DNA of 15,970 bases from Gamarada debralockiae (taxonomy: Eukaryota > Ascomycota > Leotiomycetes > Helotiales > Hyphodiscaceae): NCBI GenBank assembly GCA_002803225.1, contig NXFV01001527.1, forward strand, positions 1 to 15,970, given 5' to 3'. The notes under the pieces are model-generated. The model worked only from the letters and a program-made list of their open reading frames with translations. It was not told the DNA's origin and made no database searches. This document shows, one piece after another, positions 1-10,067 of the stretch. The stretch's first letter is position 1. The number at the start of each line of letters is the position of its first letter. The translations under genes and the position numbers were made by a program.

Positions 1-554
1 GTGTCACGTGGTTCGTGTGCAGCTGGCCAAGGCTCTGCCGCAGCTCCTTATGGCATTAGCGCAGTTTGTAGCTATAAGTTAGTCGCTCCCTCTGAGCTCC
101 TTAATAAAACTCAGACAACGTTACCAACTCGATTCGATCAGCCCGCAGGCCATTGTGACACTTTATAAAATCTAGCCTGTCGAGAGGCGGGTCAGGTGGC
201 AGAATGGGTGCTATATCATGCCGTTGCGGCAGGCGGTGTGGCAGTGGCCCGTGCCAGGCTGCAGGGCAAAATCATACTCGACATGTCGACGTTCATCCCG
301 ATACATCCGTGGCGGCGGCTGCCAATATATCAAATCGGGAGCGAGCTTGATCGCTGAAATACGCTGAACAAATGATACCGACATTGTAGATAGGATTTCA
401 AATTGTCCATGGATTTTGAGAGCGCGACTTGGCGGCAGACACGCTAATTCCGCCTTAGACAGGGGTATGCACGGACCAACTTCTAATCGCTGCAAAACTT
501 CGTGAACTTTTTTGTTAATGGACTGTCGAGTCTGCCGCCTTTTCCTCCAGCGAA
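1..554. other. Intergenic region upstream of UTP4
   Basis: No gene can be supported here. A CACGTG box lies at 5-10 and a TATAAAA string at 164-170. The latter is almost 400 bases ahead of the UTP4 start, so it is probably not its core promoter. Frame 1 is open from the window edge to a TAA at 169-171 (56 codons), but its residues resemble nothing I know. An ATG at 518 opens a reading frame to 796 that overlaps the UTP4 start out of frame; it could act as an upstream ORF if transcription begins before it. The T-rich stretch around 505-515 vaguely resembles yeast rRNA-processing promoter elements, too weakly to call. Confidence 0.5.
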
Positions 555-3377
555 ATGGATATCCACCGCTGTCGATTCGTGCCCTATCCGCCATCGACGA
601 TAAATGCGCTGGCATTCTCTCATTCGCACATTTCAAAAGGCCAGAAAACAGCTCCACCGAGACTTGCCGTAGGACGAGCAAACGGCGATATCGAGATCTG
701 GAACCCACTCAACGGATCATGGCTCCAAGAGACAATTATTCGAGGTGGGAAGGACCGCAGTGTAGATGGACTTACCTGGATCCAAGATCCGAATGAGGAA
801 GACATAAATGGTAGAGCCATTGTTGGGAAATCGAGACTTTTCAGTGTTGGATATACCACGACCGTCACGGAATGGGATTTAGAGAAAGGTCGACCTTTAC
901 GGCAAGCAAGCGGAAACCATGGAGAGATATGGTGTCTTGCTGCTCAGCCAGCTCTTCAACCAGCCACGAATGAGGCAAATGGTACAACAGGACAATGGCA
1001 AGGACAGAATCTTATAACGGGTTGTACGGACGGAGCCTTGGTCATGTACTCGACGAAGGACGACGATCTCCAATTACAACGGATACTTGTCAGACCATCG
1101 GCGAAGAAAGCGAAAATTATCAGCGTTGCCTTCCAAGACCGGAATATTGTCGTCGCAGGCTGTACAGATAGCACGATTCGAATATACGATACGCGGAATG
1201 GTACAAACTTGAGGAATATGTCACTCGGCGCTGGACCATCAGGAGGACCAAAGGAGATAATTGTCTGGTCAGTCAAGGTTTTGCAGAATGGAAATATTGT
1301 GTCTGGGGACTCGACTGGAGAGCTGCGACTTTGGGACGGCAAAACGTACACTTTGACGCAGCGGATAAAGGGCCACAAGCAGGATATTCTGAGTCTTGCG
1401 ACGAGTTTCGACGGGACTACAATCTTCAGCGGTGGTATGGACAGGAGGACTGTTGTGTACAAGCAAGTTGGCAAAGGAAAGTCTCGATGGGCAGAAGTTG
1501 GACACCGCAGATATCACACCCATGACGTGAAGACTATGGCGAGCTTCGAGCACAAGGCAGTTAGCATTGTGGTATCTGGAGGTGATTGTAGCACTTTTCC
1601 TTGATTTTGTCCTATACTGACATCTGCAGGCCCGGATGCTTCACCTACTGTCATGCCTCTGCGACAGTTCGGAATGGAGAACCAAAGATCGCTACCCTTT
1701 ATGCCCCAAGATGCCCCAATTCGAACTGTGCCAAGTAGGAGACTGATGATGAGCTTCTGGGACCGAGAAATCCATATCTGGCGCCTCAACAAGCCCTCGA
1801 AGATCACATCCGAGAACGAAGAAGCGGCGGCGAACAACAGGCAACTGATAGCCAAGATCTTGATCAAAGGAGAAGCAAACATCACATCAGCAGCTCTGAG
1901 TGCAGATGGGACCCTCCTCGCCGCATCGACAGCAACAGACATCAAGCTTTTCCACCTTAAACCTCGCAAGTCAGAAGATAGAAATGATGGCCTCAGGATC
2001 TCCAAAATCACCATTCCAGGCAACCTCTCAGGTGGAGCCAGACTCATCCAATTCTCACCTGATGGAAAATGGCTCTGCATCGTCCGCCCTGACTCACGTA
2101 TCATCCTCGCACGCCTCCTCCCCTCCGCGTCATCAACCGCCATCCACGCCCAACCCGCCAAACTCTCCCGTTTAAACCGCAATATCGAAAAGCACACCAC
2201 ACTCGGCGGTCTTGGCACATACGACAGAAGCATCACCCAACTCTCTTTCTCGTCGGATAGCAGAATTCTCGCTGTCTCTGATCTAGCGGGTTATATCGAC
2301 ACATGGGTATTATCCGGAGTCGAAGACCTGACTCAAGCCAATGGAACTGAGGTTGCCGCGTCATCTTCAGATTCCGAGGATTCTGACAGCGAGGAAGACT
2401 CCGAAGAGGAAGGAGCCAAGACTACACAAATATTGGGCCAGAATTGGACACGCAATCCTTCCGCCTCCTCTATTCCCAAGGTCCCGGCTACACCAACGAT
2501 TCTGTCGTTCCGTCCTGCGTCGTCTTCAAGAAAAACGTTAACGAATGGGGGCACGACTCATGCTATTCCTACTCGGCATAATCCGAATCCCATCTCCCAC
2601 GATCTACCGGCTGGCGAAGACCGCCTTTTGGTGGTCACAGCTACGGGAGATGTCTTTGAGTTTGAAGTCCTGAAGGGGTCATTGAGTCCCTGGTCCCGCA
2701 GAAATCCAACGTCTGCATTCCCTGCCGAGTTCACTAAACTCAAAGATCAAGCTAGGGGTTGTATTTGGGACGTCAGCGAATCCCGCGAACGTCTGTGGCT
2801 GTACGGTGTGGGATGGTTGTGGATGTTTGATTTGTCACGGGATTTCCCTTCGCAGAGCAATGGGCAGGTGAATGGTGAAGGAACAGGGAGGAAGAGGAAG
2901 AGGAAGGGTGGGAAGGAAGAGGATTCTGGTGCAGGCTCGATGATTCCTGATTCCAAACTGGGGACGGGCATGTCGAGGAAGATGCAGAGGGTTATTCATG
3001 AGGAAGTCTTCGAATCTCACAACATCTCATTCGACAATGCTGATGCTATGGACCTTGACGACGAAGACGATCACGAGGATTCTTCTGCATTGGAGAGATT
3101 ACGCCGTGGTAGTGGCAGTGAGGAGGATAAGGAGGTTGAGCATGTGAATGGAGAGAATGGAGAGAATGGTGAAGAAGCGAAAATGTTGGACGAGGTAAAA
3201 GCATTGAATCATTGGAAGACGTTTAAGTATAGACCTATATTGGGGATGTGCGTTATTGGAGAGGGTAGCGAGGGCGATATTGGGCCTGAAGTAGCGATTG
3301 TGGAGAGGCCTATTTGGGAAGCTGACTTGGGTCCGAGATATGTTGGGGATCAGGAGTGGGAGAAACCTAGTGTGTGA
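555..3377 (+). CDS. UTP4: UTP4, WD40 subunit of the SSU processome (t-UTP/UtpA)
   Basis: Two exons, 555-1581 and 1630-3377, join to encode 924 residues. The 48-nt intron (1582-1629) has a GTGATT donor, a CTGAC branch site at 1617-1621 and a CAG acceptor; it splits a glycine codon, and the join reads SGG-PDASPTVMPLRQFG, as expected for the family. Utp4 (Cirhin in animals) belongs to the UtpA complex, which binds the 5' ETS of nascent pre-rRNA in the nucleolus and is needed for 18S rRNA processing. Recognition rests on the N-terminus (MDIHRCRFVPYPPSTINALAFSH), WD40-type strands ending in IEIWN, IRIYD and LRLWD, the LMMSFWDREIHIWRLN segment after the intron, and the C-terminal block from FKYRPILGM to ERPIWE (about 873-905). 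Between WD blades are acidic low-complexity tracts (587-603, 817-826) and a basic likely nuclear signal RKRKRKGGK (763-771). The start has an A at -3 and G at +4. Length and ends look complete. Confidence 0.95.
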
Positions 3378-4150
3378 AAGCACGAACTAAGGATCTATCT
3401 ACTTATGCCTGCCTTATGGTGGGAATGCCGATTAGTTGTTGTATTTCAGGCGTTGGTTGCATGTGGCATTGCATCTGGAGGGTGGGTAAAAGAACAGTGC
3501 ATTCATGTGGATGTGCATCTCACGAGCGAGATTTGGTGTGTGGGCCTCCGAAAGCATTTGTCAATACAATGACAGTCGATTGACATTGTACTCCCTTTCT
3601 TCTCGCTCCTTGTCTGTCGTGGCTTGTCCTTGGCTAGCAAAGTTCTTCTCGACGTCATCCACTCACACTCAAGGCTTCACCGCTTCTACGCGTCCAGTTC
3701 TTTTTTGTCTCACAGTTTATCTATTTCTCCAATTCTCTCCTTCCCCAAACCTTACTTGCGTATCACATTCCTCATTCGCAAATACGTGCTCATAGCTGAG
3801 TCAAGGTACGACCCCACGAGTCGAGGAAAAGAAGATACGAAGTGATTATATTCATGTAGGAAGGAAGACGATTACATGGGTCCGCCAAGGCTGACATCTC
3901 CATGGCCTGCTATTGGAACGTCATGGACTGCGCGAACACATCTTTATTGAGTTGCAGGCTTATTCTCGGCTTACCCGCTTGAGTTGGGCTGGGTCACTGC
4001 TCGAATGAGGTATGATTACGCACGCCTTTACTTGCCCACATCCTCCCGAGTGAGGACGAGAATATTTTCCTAAACAACACTCTATGGTGCGAGACACCGG
4101 CCCCACGAGGAGGAGCAGAGCCTCAAGTCCAAAAACACCTGAGAAGTTGG

Positions 4151-4174
4151 CTCGTACGCTCGTACACTCGTACG
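4151..4174. repeat. Short tandem repeat, three 8-bp units
   Basis: Three consecutive units read CTCGTACG, CTCGTACA and CTCGTACG. The outer units contain the CGTACG palindrome. Function unknown; it may be a microsatellite or a cluster of a zinc-cluster-like site. Confidence 0.6.
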
Positions 4175-4462
4175 CATTCGCATATGTAAGCAGATTTTGA
4201 CAGTTTTGTGGTGGGTATCTAGCTTTTTTATCCATGGTCAAAGGCGGACATAGGCGCTGCCTTCCTCTTTCCTCTCCGTTTCACAACTGGAGCTCCTTCT
4301 CGAGGTTATTTCTCCGTCTCCGAAACTTTATTTGCCTTCTCCAGTTTGTACTGTAGCACGTCGAAAGATATCCTTGAAGAGTAAATCCTTGAAGGTTCCC
4401 CGGTCTTCGGTCCGCCGTCCGCCCTCAACGCGCGTCGTTCTTCCTTTAGGTTGGAAGGCGAG

Positions 4463-4470
4463 TCACGTGA
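4463..4470. promoter_or_regulatory. TCACGTGA palindrome (bHLH/Cbf1-type E-box)
   Basis: The 8-bp palindrome TCACGTGA matches the core bound by fungal bHLH factors of the Cbf1 class. A second CACGTG lies 85 bases downstream at 4549-4554. No gene start is evident nearby, so any target is unknown. Confidence 0.35.
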
Positions 4471-5996
4471 GGTTATACGCTTGGCTGCTACGTTCGGATT
4501 TACACCGAGGCGGTATTCTAGGGAAACATTGCTGATACTGGGAAGAAGCACGTGGATGGCCGTTACACTGTGAGAGCAAAGGGAGAGGCAGGCGTGGAAG
4601 GCGGCAAAATGTTGCGAATGATCATCATCTTACGCGCGTCTGATATTCAATGTCTGCACATGACCTCACTACTTTCACTTCCACCTTTCAAAGAGTTGAA
4701 CATCGGGTTTGTGCCCTAAAAGAGTACCTATTTCTCTCTCGCAGATGATGCGGCTCTTGAACTCTAAAAGTCGTCAAACCGTGCGGACGGAAGAACACCT
4801 CCCATTTTGAATTCATCCCGAAGTGGACGGGTGGACTTCCTCGGATAAGATCTGGCAGTTCGCTCTGCGTCCCGAGTTTAGACTGCTTGTTGCTGTGGAG
4901 CCAGAACTCGTGGAGGGAGCCGGAGTCTAATCTTATTTTCTGGAGACTCCACTGCGAGGAGGGGCAATGAAATTAACATGGCGTGATAGGGGCCAAGCGA
5001 CGGTTTAGTCAGGGCTTATTTTTGATATCTGGATTTTGCGCCGAAGAACAGAGCGAGAGACACAGTTTGTGAAACGTGAGATATGTTTGGTTGGTTCCAA
5101 TATTAGGATGAAGGATTGACATGCAGCCACCTAGTCGTTCGGGCATCCATTTCCAGAATAAAACCATGGTTTTTTACTTTATCTTTAACTCTAAATGCCT
5201 TCCAAATTCCAATGTCACCAAATAATTCAATAACTGGTCCAAACATGGAAGTTCGCATCCGTATCAATCAATCCCAAACAGCATCTGAAGAGAAGCTTTG
5301 AGATCACGTTTGATGTTCATATTCGCTTAGAGCTTTAATCGTTGAGGATCTCGAGCTTCGCTTCAGGGGCCACGCAAGCTTGCCAAGCATTTTTCGGAAT
5401 ACGCGGCCTACGGCCGTGAGGGTGTCAATTTTTACGTTGATAGAAATTTGGGCGACGGCGATGTCACTGGATTGATCTAGATTGCGAATTTCTTCACGTT
5501 GATAATTTTTTGAGGGCGGAGTGAGAGGAAATGAGCGCTGGTGGGGGGTCTTGGCAAGACGTTGAACTGAGTGTCTTAGATGAGGCGTGCCCTCACGTAA
5601 AGTATCAGCACGTCTCTATGTACGACTTAATAATCAGATAATCCAGGCGTACACGATTGCGCGGGTGGCCAGAATTCGTAATGCAAATTCCGGTAAGAAA
5701 AATTCGATAGAGAAAGGTATTGTCGTTGCTTGCGTATTCAAATCCTACCTACAGAAGGCAAAGATGAGGAAGCAAAGGATGAAAACTGGAGTAGAGGGCT
5801 GGGCGCATTGCTTTAAGGGTTCACGGGTCTGCACTTTCCCGATATCTTGAAATCGAGATCGTCTTTTAGTGTTTCTGCTTTCCCAGGTGTGAGGCTCAAC
5901 TGCGCCCCAAACCGCAGAGGTTGCAGATTTTTTATTCTTACCCCATACTTCCACACCTCTTTACAGCCTACGTGATTGGCTCCAGAATTTAAGGTC

Positions 5997-6006
5997 ATCA
6001 CGTGAT
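5997..6006. promoter_or_regulatory. ATCACGTGAT palindrome with a nearby inverted CCAAT
   Basis: A 10-bp perfect palindrome around CACGTG lies about 1 kb upstream of PNG1. An inverted CCAAT box (ATTGG, 5975-5979) sits 17 bases to its left. Both are common fungal promoter elements; the assignment to PNG1 is inferred from position only. Confidence 0.35.
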
Positions 6007-6170
6007 CAGCTCAACAGATCCTCGAACTAGGCTCCAATATCAAACATCTCCGAGACTCCTGGAGGAAGTCAGGGATTAGAGTCTCCGGCCCCAGTTTCTC
6101 AGGATTGAGGATCTTTGAGTGACGAGTACGTTTAATATCGACTTCAATTTATATTCGTCTGATGTTTGGT

Positions 6171-6198
6171 TTTATTCTCTTTGGCTTCAGAGAATAAA
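6171..6198. repeat. Perfect 10-bp inverted repeat (hairpin)
   Basis: TTTATTCTCT at 6171-6180 is the exact reverse complement of AGAGAATAAA at 6189-6198, with an 8-nt loop. It lies about 830 bases upstream of PNG1. It could be a dimeric protein-binding site or an RNA hairpin; there is no further sign of which. Confidence 0.5.
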
Positions 6199-7023
6199 CG
6201 GTTCGGCAAAACCATCGATTTGATTACGCCAAGACATCTCCATCATCGAAATCCCATCTCGACCTTCGAAGAATTCACGAGCGACAAAGATCTTCACCCA
6301 GATCCATCAGTCAGCAAAGAGACTTACTAAGTCGAAAAGAGAACGTTCTAAGTGGCTACCTGCCAGTGAGGACCCTGCATTTTATTTAGGGGGCCCCAGT
6401 TTTATCTATGCCTAAGGACGCCAAATTGAGCTGACGACGCTCCACGCAAGGAATTTCAAGGGGTCACGCTCCTGTCCAATCACCACGCACTCCACCCAAA
6501 TCCACCCAGCCAAACAACGTCCCCTCTTGCCTGCGCCAGGCAAACTGTACAGGAATACCTCCACACCACGCGTACACCTGCTATAGCCATCCCTCGAATA
6601 GTCCTAACCACCCGATCCCGACGCATTTCCTTTCCCTTCCCTATTCCATCCTGCATCACTAATATCAGCAACAACTCGTCGTCGCCAACAACGACATCTT
6701 CATCGTCGTGTGGAAGTGTTGGAGTTAATAGCAGTTCAGTTGCTCCCCCGTCTCTGCCTGCGCATTCTATTATTACGCCTTGCGCCTTGCCTAAACCACT
6801 AAGCGAATTTCGTGGCGATTGCGACGACTGGCTGGGCTGTGCATCAGGAGGGGCCTTCACACTCGTTCAACAACAGCACTCCCTCTCAACTACATCCTCC
6901 AATTCGGAGTGTAACGACAGCAAGGAAATCTTCAATATAGGACAGATACAAGTAGAAGGGAGGCGCGAAAACAGGGGAGTGGTAGACTTCGACACCCTTC
7001 ATATCCTCCTCGAGTACGACGAC

Positions 7024-8477
7024 ATGGCCGACCCAAATGGATACCGGCAGCAGGGAGGAGACTACGATGAACAATGGGCGAAGGATTTGAGGGTACAATT
7101 CGAGGGTTTATTAAGGACGAAGAGACTGAATGAGTTGGATCGGTCGCGATCGAGAAATGCTTCTCCGTCGCCGAGAGAGAGGGCCTCGTCATCAAACCTC
7201 AGAGCTTCGGCATCCCAAGGCAATCCTCCACAATCACCTGGATACCGGCCATCGACATCTTCAAGTTCTGCTGGTTTCGGCGCGACTCCTCCATCGTATG
7301 CGTCGTTGCGGAATTTACCCAAGATCCCTTCACCACCTGCCGACTCGGCGTCGCAAAAGTTCCGGAATCTGTTGATCTCTCTGTCATTAACGCCAACGAA
7401 GTACGAGAACCCGGGTTTGTTGGATGAAGCGTTACAAGTCATTCCATTAGATCGCATTTATGGTGAGGCAGAGGAGGAGAGTCAAGTGTTGACCGCACAG
7501 GCGGAATCCATGGGCGATGGACGACAACCCGAATGGGGTTATCAGGATTGTGTCATCCGCGCATTATTGAGGTATGTTTAATTCTGGCATCATGGATGAA
7601 TTAGTACTGACTTCGATTTAGATGGTTCAAGCGATCTTTCTTCTCTTGGGTCAATAACCCTCCATGTTCGGTCTGTCTCTCGCCAACAATTGCCTGTGGC
7701 ATGACACCACCTACACCCGACGAGTCCGCGTACGGTGCGCTTCGCGTAGAATTATACCGATGTTCAGCTGGTGGCTGCGGGGCTTATGAGAGATTCCCAC
7801 GATACGGCGATGTGTGGCGGTTATTACAAACAAGAAAGGGACGATGCGGAGAATGGGTAAATGTCTTCAGCATGTTGTGCCGAGCAGTAGGTGGACGAGT
7901 AAGATGGGTATGGAATGCTGAGGACCATGTATGGACCGAAGTGTATTCGGAGCAACAGAAGCGATGGATTCACGTCGACGCTTGCGAAGAAGCTTGGGAC
8001 AACCCACGGCTATACTCTGAAGGATGGGGCAAGAAGATGTCCTACTGCATTGCCTTCTCAACAGATGGCGCAACAGACGTCACTCGCCGATACGTCCGCA
8101 AGACAGAGCATGCACTCGAGCGAAACAAGTGTCCCGAGGAAGTCCTCCTTTACATCACCAACGAAATCCGGAGTCTTCGACGAGCCAACATGGCTAAGGA
8201 TGAGCGTTTCCGATTAGAGAAGGAAGACAGCAGAGAAGACAAAGAGCTTCGAGGTTACGTCGTGGCATCGATCGCTCAATCCGTTGTCTCGAACCTCAGA
8301 CCTGGCATGGCATCGACAACATCGAACTCCAACCGTCCTAGAACACCAGACGACCAGAAACTGCCTGCTGAGCAGCCTGCTGGCCGACAGAGTGGTGCTC
8401 AAGAATGGGTCAATGCAAGAGGGGAGAATGGACGACGTTTCCATCCTCCGAGAGATCCTTCACACCGCGGACTATGA
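7024..8477 (+). CDS. PNG1: PNG1, cytosolic peptide:N-glycanase
   Basis: Two exons, 7024-7571 and 7622-8477, encode 467 residues. The 50-nt intron (7572-7621) has a GTATGT donor, CTGAC at 7607-7611 and a TAG acceptor, and splits an Arg codon (…[11 protein letters not shown]…). The enzyme removes N-linked glycans from misfolded glycoproteins exported from the ER, working with the proteasome. The transglutaminase-fold core shows zinc ligands in PPCSVC (C198, C201) and CSAGGC (C230, C235), and the triad C258 (GRCGEW), H285 (EDHVW) and D302 (HVDACE). The triad spacing of 27 and 17 residues equals that of human PNGase as I recall it (309/336/353). As in yeast Png1, the N-terminal PUB and C-terminal PAW domains of animal enzymes are absent. 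Residues about 38-110 and 395-467 are low complexity and probably disordered. ATG 7024 is the first in its frame and has the context GACATGG. Regulation is not visible. Confidence 0.95.
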
Positions 8478-10067
8478 AGCACATCGCCGATAGATGATCT
8501 CCATCACGACCAAAGCCGAAGCAGAGCCGGGCCAAGTCCTTGATCGTCGACCCAGATGTCACGATCCACTATCAAGTGCCCTCGACCAAGTCGGGACGAG
8601 TCGACGGCCCAAGGCCACTTCGCACCCACCCACAATACACATACACACAACACGCCCGCACCATTTTCTTCGCTAAGATACGTTTCTATTACACTACATA
8701 TTCACCAATACCAAAAACTTCGCCTGTACAACAGGCCTGTACGCTACAGCATATGCGACTGCATCACCGGTCGGGCTTTACTTTGTCATGTCGGGCGTTC
8801 CGGTTATATACATCATCAATGCCATCAGTCATTATGGAGGATAATTTTATTTGTCAATTGCACGGGAGGAAGGAAGAAGAGGCTGTGGCCTGGTGGCCGG
8901 TATACAGTGCGGCGTTTGGGATGCGATGGGTATACCAACCCTCGTTATATTTACTTTATATTTCTTTGGTTGGTGGACGATGCATTGGAGGTGTTCTTCA
9001 AGGGGGACTGATGGTTGGAATGAGATGGATGCATGCATATGTGCGATGTTTTGATGAGCCATACTCGAGAGCATGGCGACTACTGCTAGACTTGAGATGA
9101 GACGAATACATACATGTTGGCTGTTGAACGCTCTTTCCTCCTGCAACCCTCACCCATGCTATGTGATTGTGTTTCATGATGCCCAATCTTGACCGCTCCT
9201 GAAATCTATGACGTACGTTGCTCACGAAGCCACTCATCGTCTAACGCCTTTATGCTCGGCCAGGATCAATCAAAGTCTGCTGTAAATTCAAGAGGACGAG
9301 AAGTCGGCTTTTGGAGGCACAGGATAACTGTTTTCCAACGATCGGGTTCATCGGATTCCCAACTGCCGCTGCGCCTCCTGCACCTCCCGTGTGGCTGTCC
9401 TTGTCAAATGAGATCGAACTCGCTTCGATGTTTGGGACAACACAGCTTACTCTGAGCCCTCACATCTCAATCTTTCAACGACTGAACACCATCACCAACC
9501 ATTAAGAAGAGCCTTGCACAAAATATATTCTTAAACTGCCATTACTATTTTCATCAAACATGATACTTCCTCCCAAATGGCAGTAGGGGCTTGGCCAACG
9601 CACAGCCGAACCGTGGTGCTTCAGCGACCACGGCGAGTTCACGTGAAAACGAAATTGGACGAAAGCCAAAGTCGGTGATGATATCAACATCAGTTGACAT
9701 TGATAACTCAAATACCAGTCATTGACTTATTCGAGTGTTTATATGACCAATATTCGCTTTGTTTATAGGAGGTAAAATCTTCGAGAGGATCTCAGCCGGA
9801 AAGGAATTGTGAGTGAAAAGCCTTTCAGCTTGTCGCGACGCGACTGACACCTCGCAGATTAATCAACCGAAGGATATCAGCCCACTCAGATATCAGGGCG
9901 ATATTCACGCAGAACATCCCAACAACCTGGGATTGCAAGCAAAACCTTGACCTTCAATTCACTCTCAGATCAGCAGCGCTTCACGTGCAACGTCGTCTTG
10001 ACTCCAAAGTCACAACTTCGCATTCAACACCAAATCTCACCAACAGATTTCACCAAAGATCACAATC
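8478..10067. other. Intergenic region between PNG1 and the TRK gene
   Basis: No supportable gene. The left part is the probable PNG1 3' UTR, with a CA-rich stretch near 8625-8665. A frame open across 8540-9100 starts on TTG, is not preceded by a plausible promoter and has no known motif. The right part is the TRK promoter and 5' leader. It contains CCAAT at 9747-9751, the palindrome TTCACGTGAA at 9638-9647, CACGTG at 9982-9987 and two GATATCAG octamers 16 bases apart (9873-9880 and 9889-9896). No clear TATA box was seen. Confidence 0.5.
9638..9647. promoter_or_regulatory. TTCACGTGAA palindrome upstream of the TRK gene
   Basis: A 10-bp palindrome centred on CACGTG, about 420 bases before the transporter start. 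Another CACGTG at 9982-9987 lies about 80 bases before the start, probably within the leader. These are candidate bHLH sites, inferred from motif and position. Confidence 0.35.

Larger units (their letters stand above)
3378..7023. other. Long intergenic region between UTP4 and PNG1
   Basis: About 3.6 kb with no protein I can recognise on either strand; the open frames are all under 130 codons and lack family motifs. It holds the UTP4 3' flank and the PNG1 promoter and leader. Two pyrimidine-rich tracts (about 3590-3790 and 4255-4345) resemble fungal 5' leader or promoter sequence, but no convincing gene follows either one. Three CACGTG boxes (4464-4469, 4549-4554, 5999-6004), a triple 8-bp repeat (4151-4174) and several inverted repeats are listed separately. 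The last 300 bases before PNG1 are in frame with it but contain no ATG. A non-coding transcript is possible, but the sequence does not show one. Confidence 0.6.

Noticed and set aside
1..171. Frame open from the window edge to a TAA, possibly the tail of an upstream gene
   Set aside because: 56 codons without recognisable features; it cannot be told from chance.
211..708. A minus-strand 165-codon frame overlapping the UTP4 start
   Set aside because: It opens on GTG, overlaps a certain gene on the other strand and has no motif.
6787..7023. A 79-residue N-terminal extension of PNG1
   Set aside because: The frame is open but begins on TTG and has no ATG before 7024, so it is probably leader.
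8540..9100. A 186-codon open frame after PNG1
   Set aside because: It opens on TTG, has no family motif and lies where the PNG1 3' UTR is expected.
9674..9720. TGATGA string resembling a snoRNA C box
   Set aside because: No D box at a suitable distance and no closing stem.
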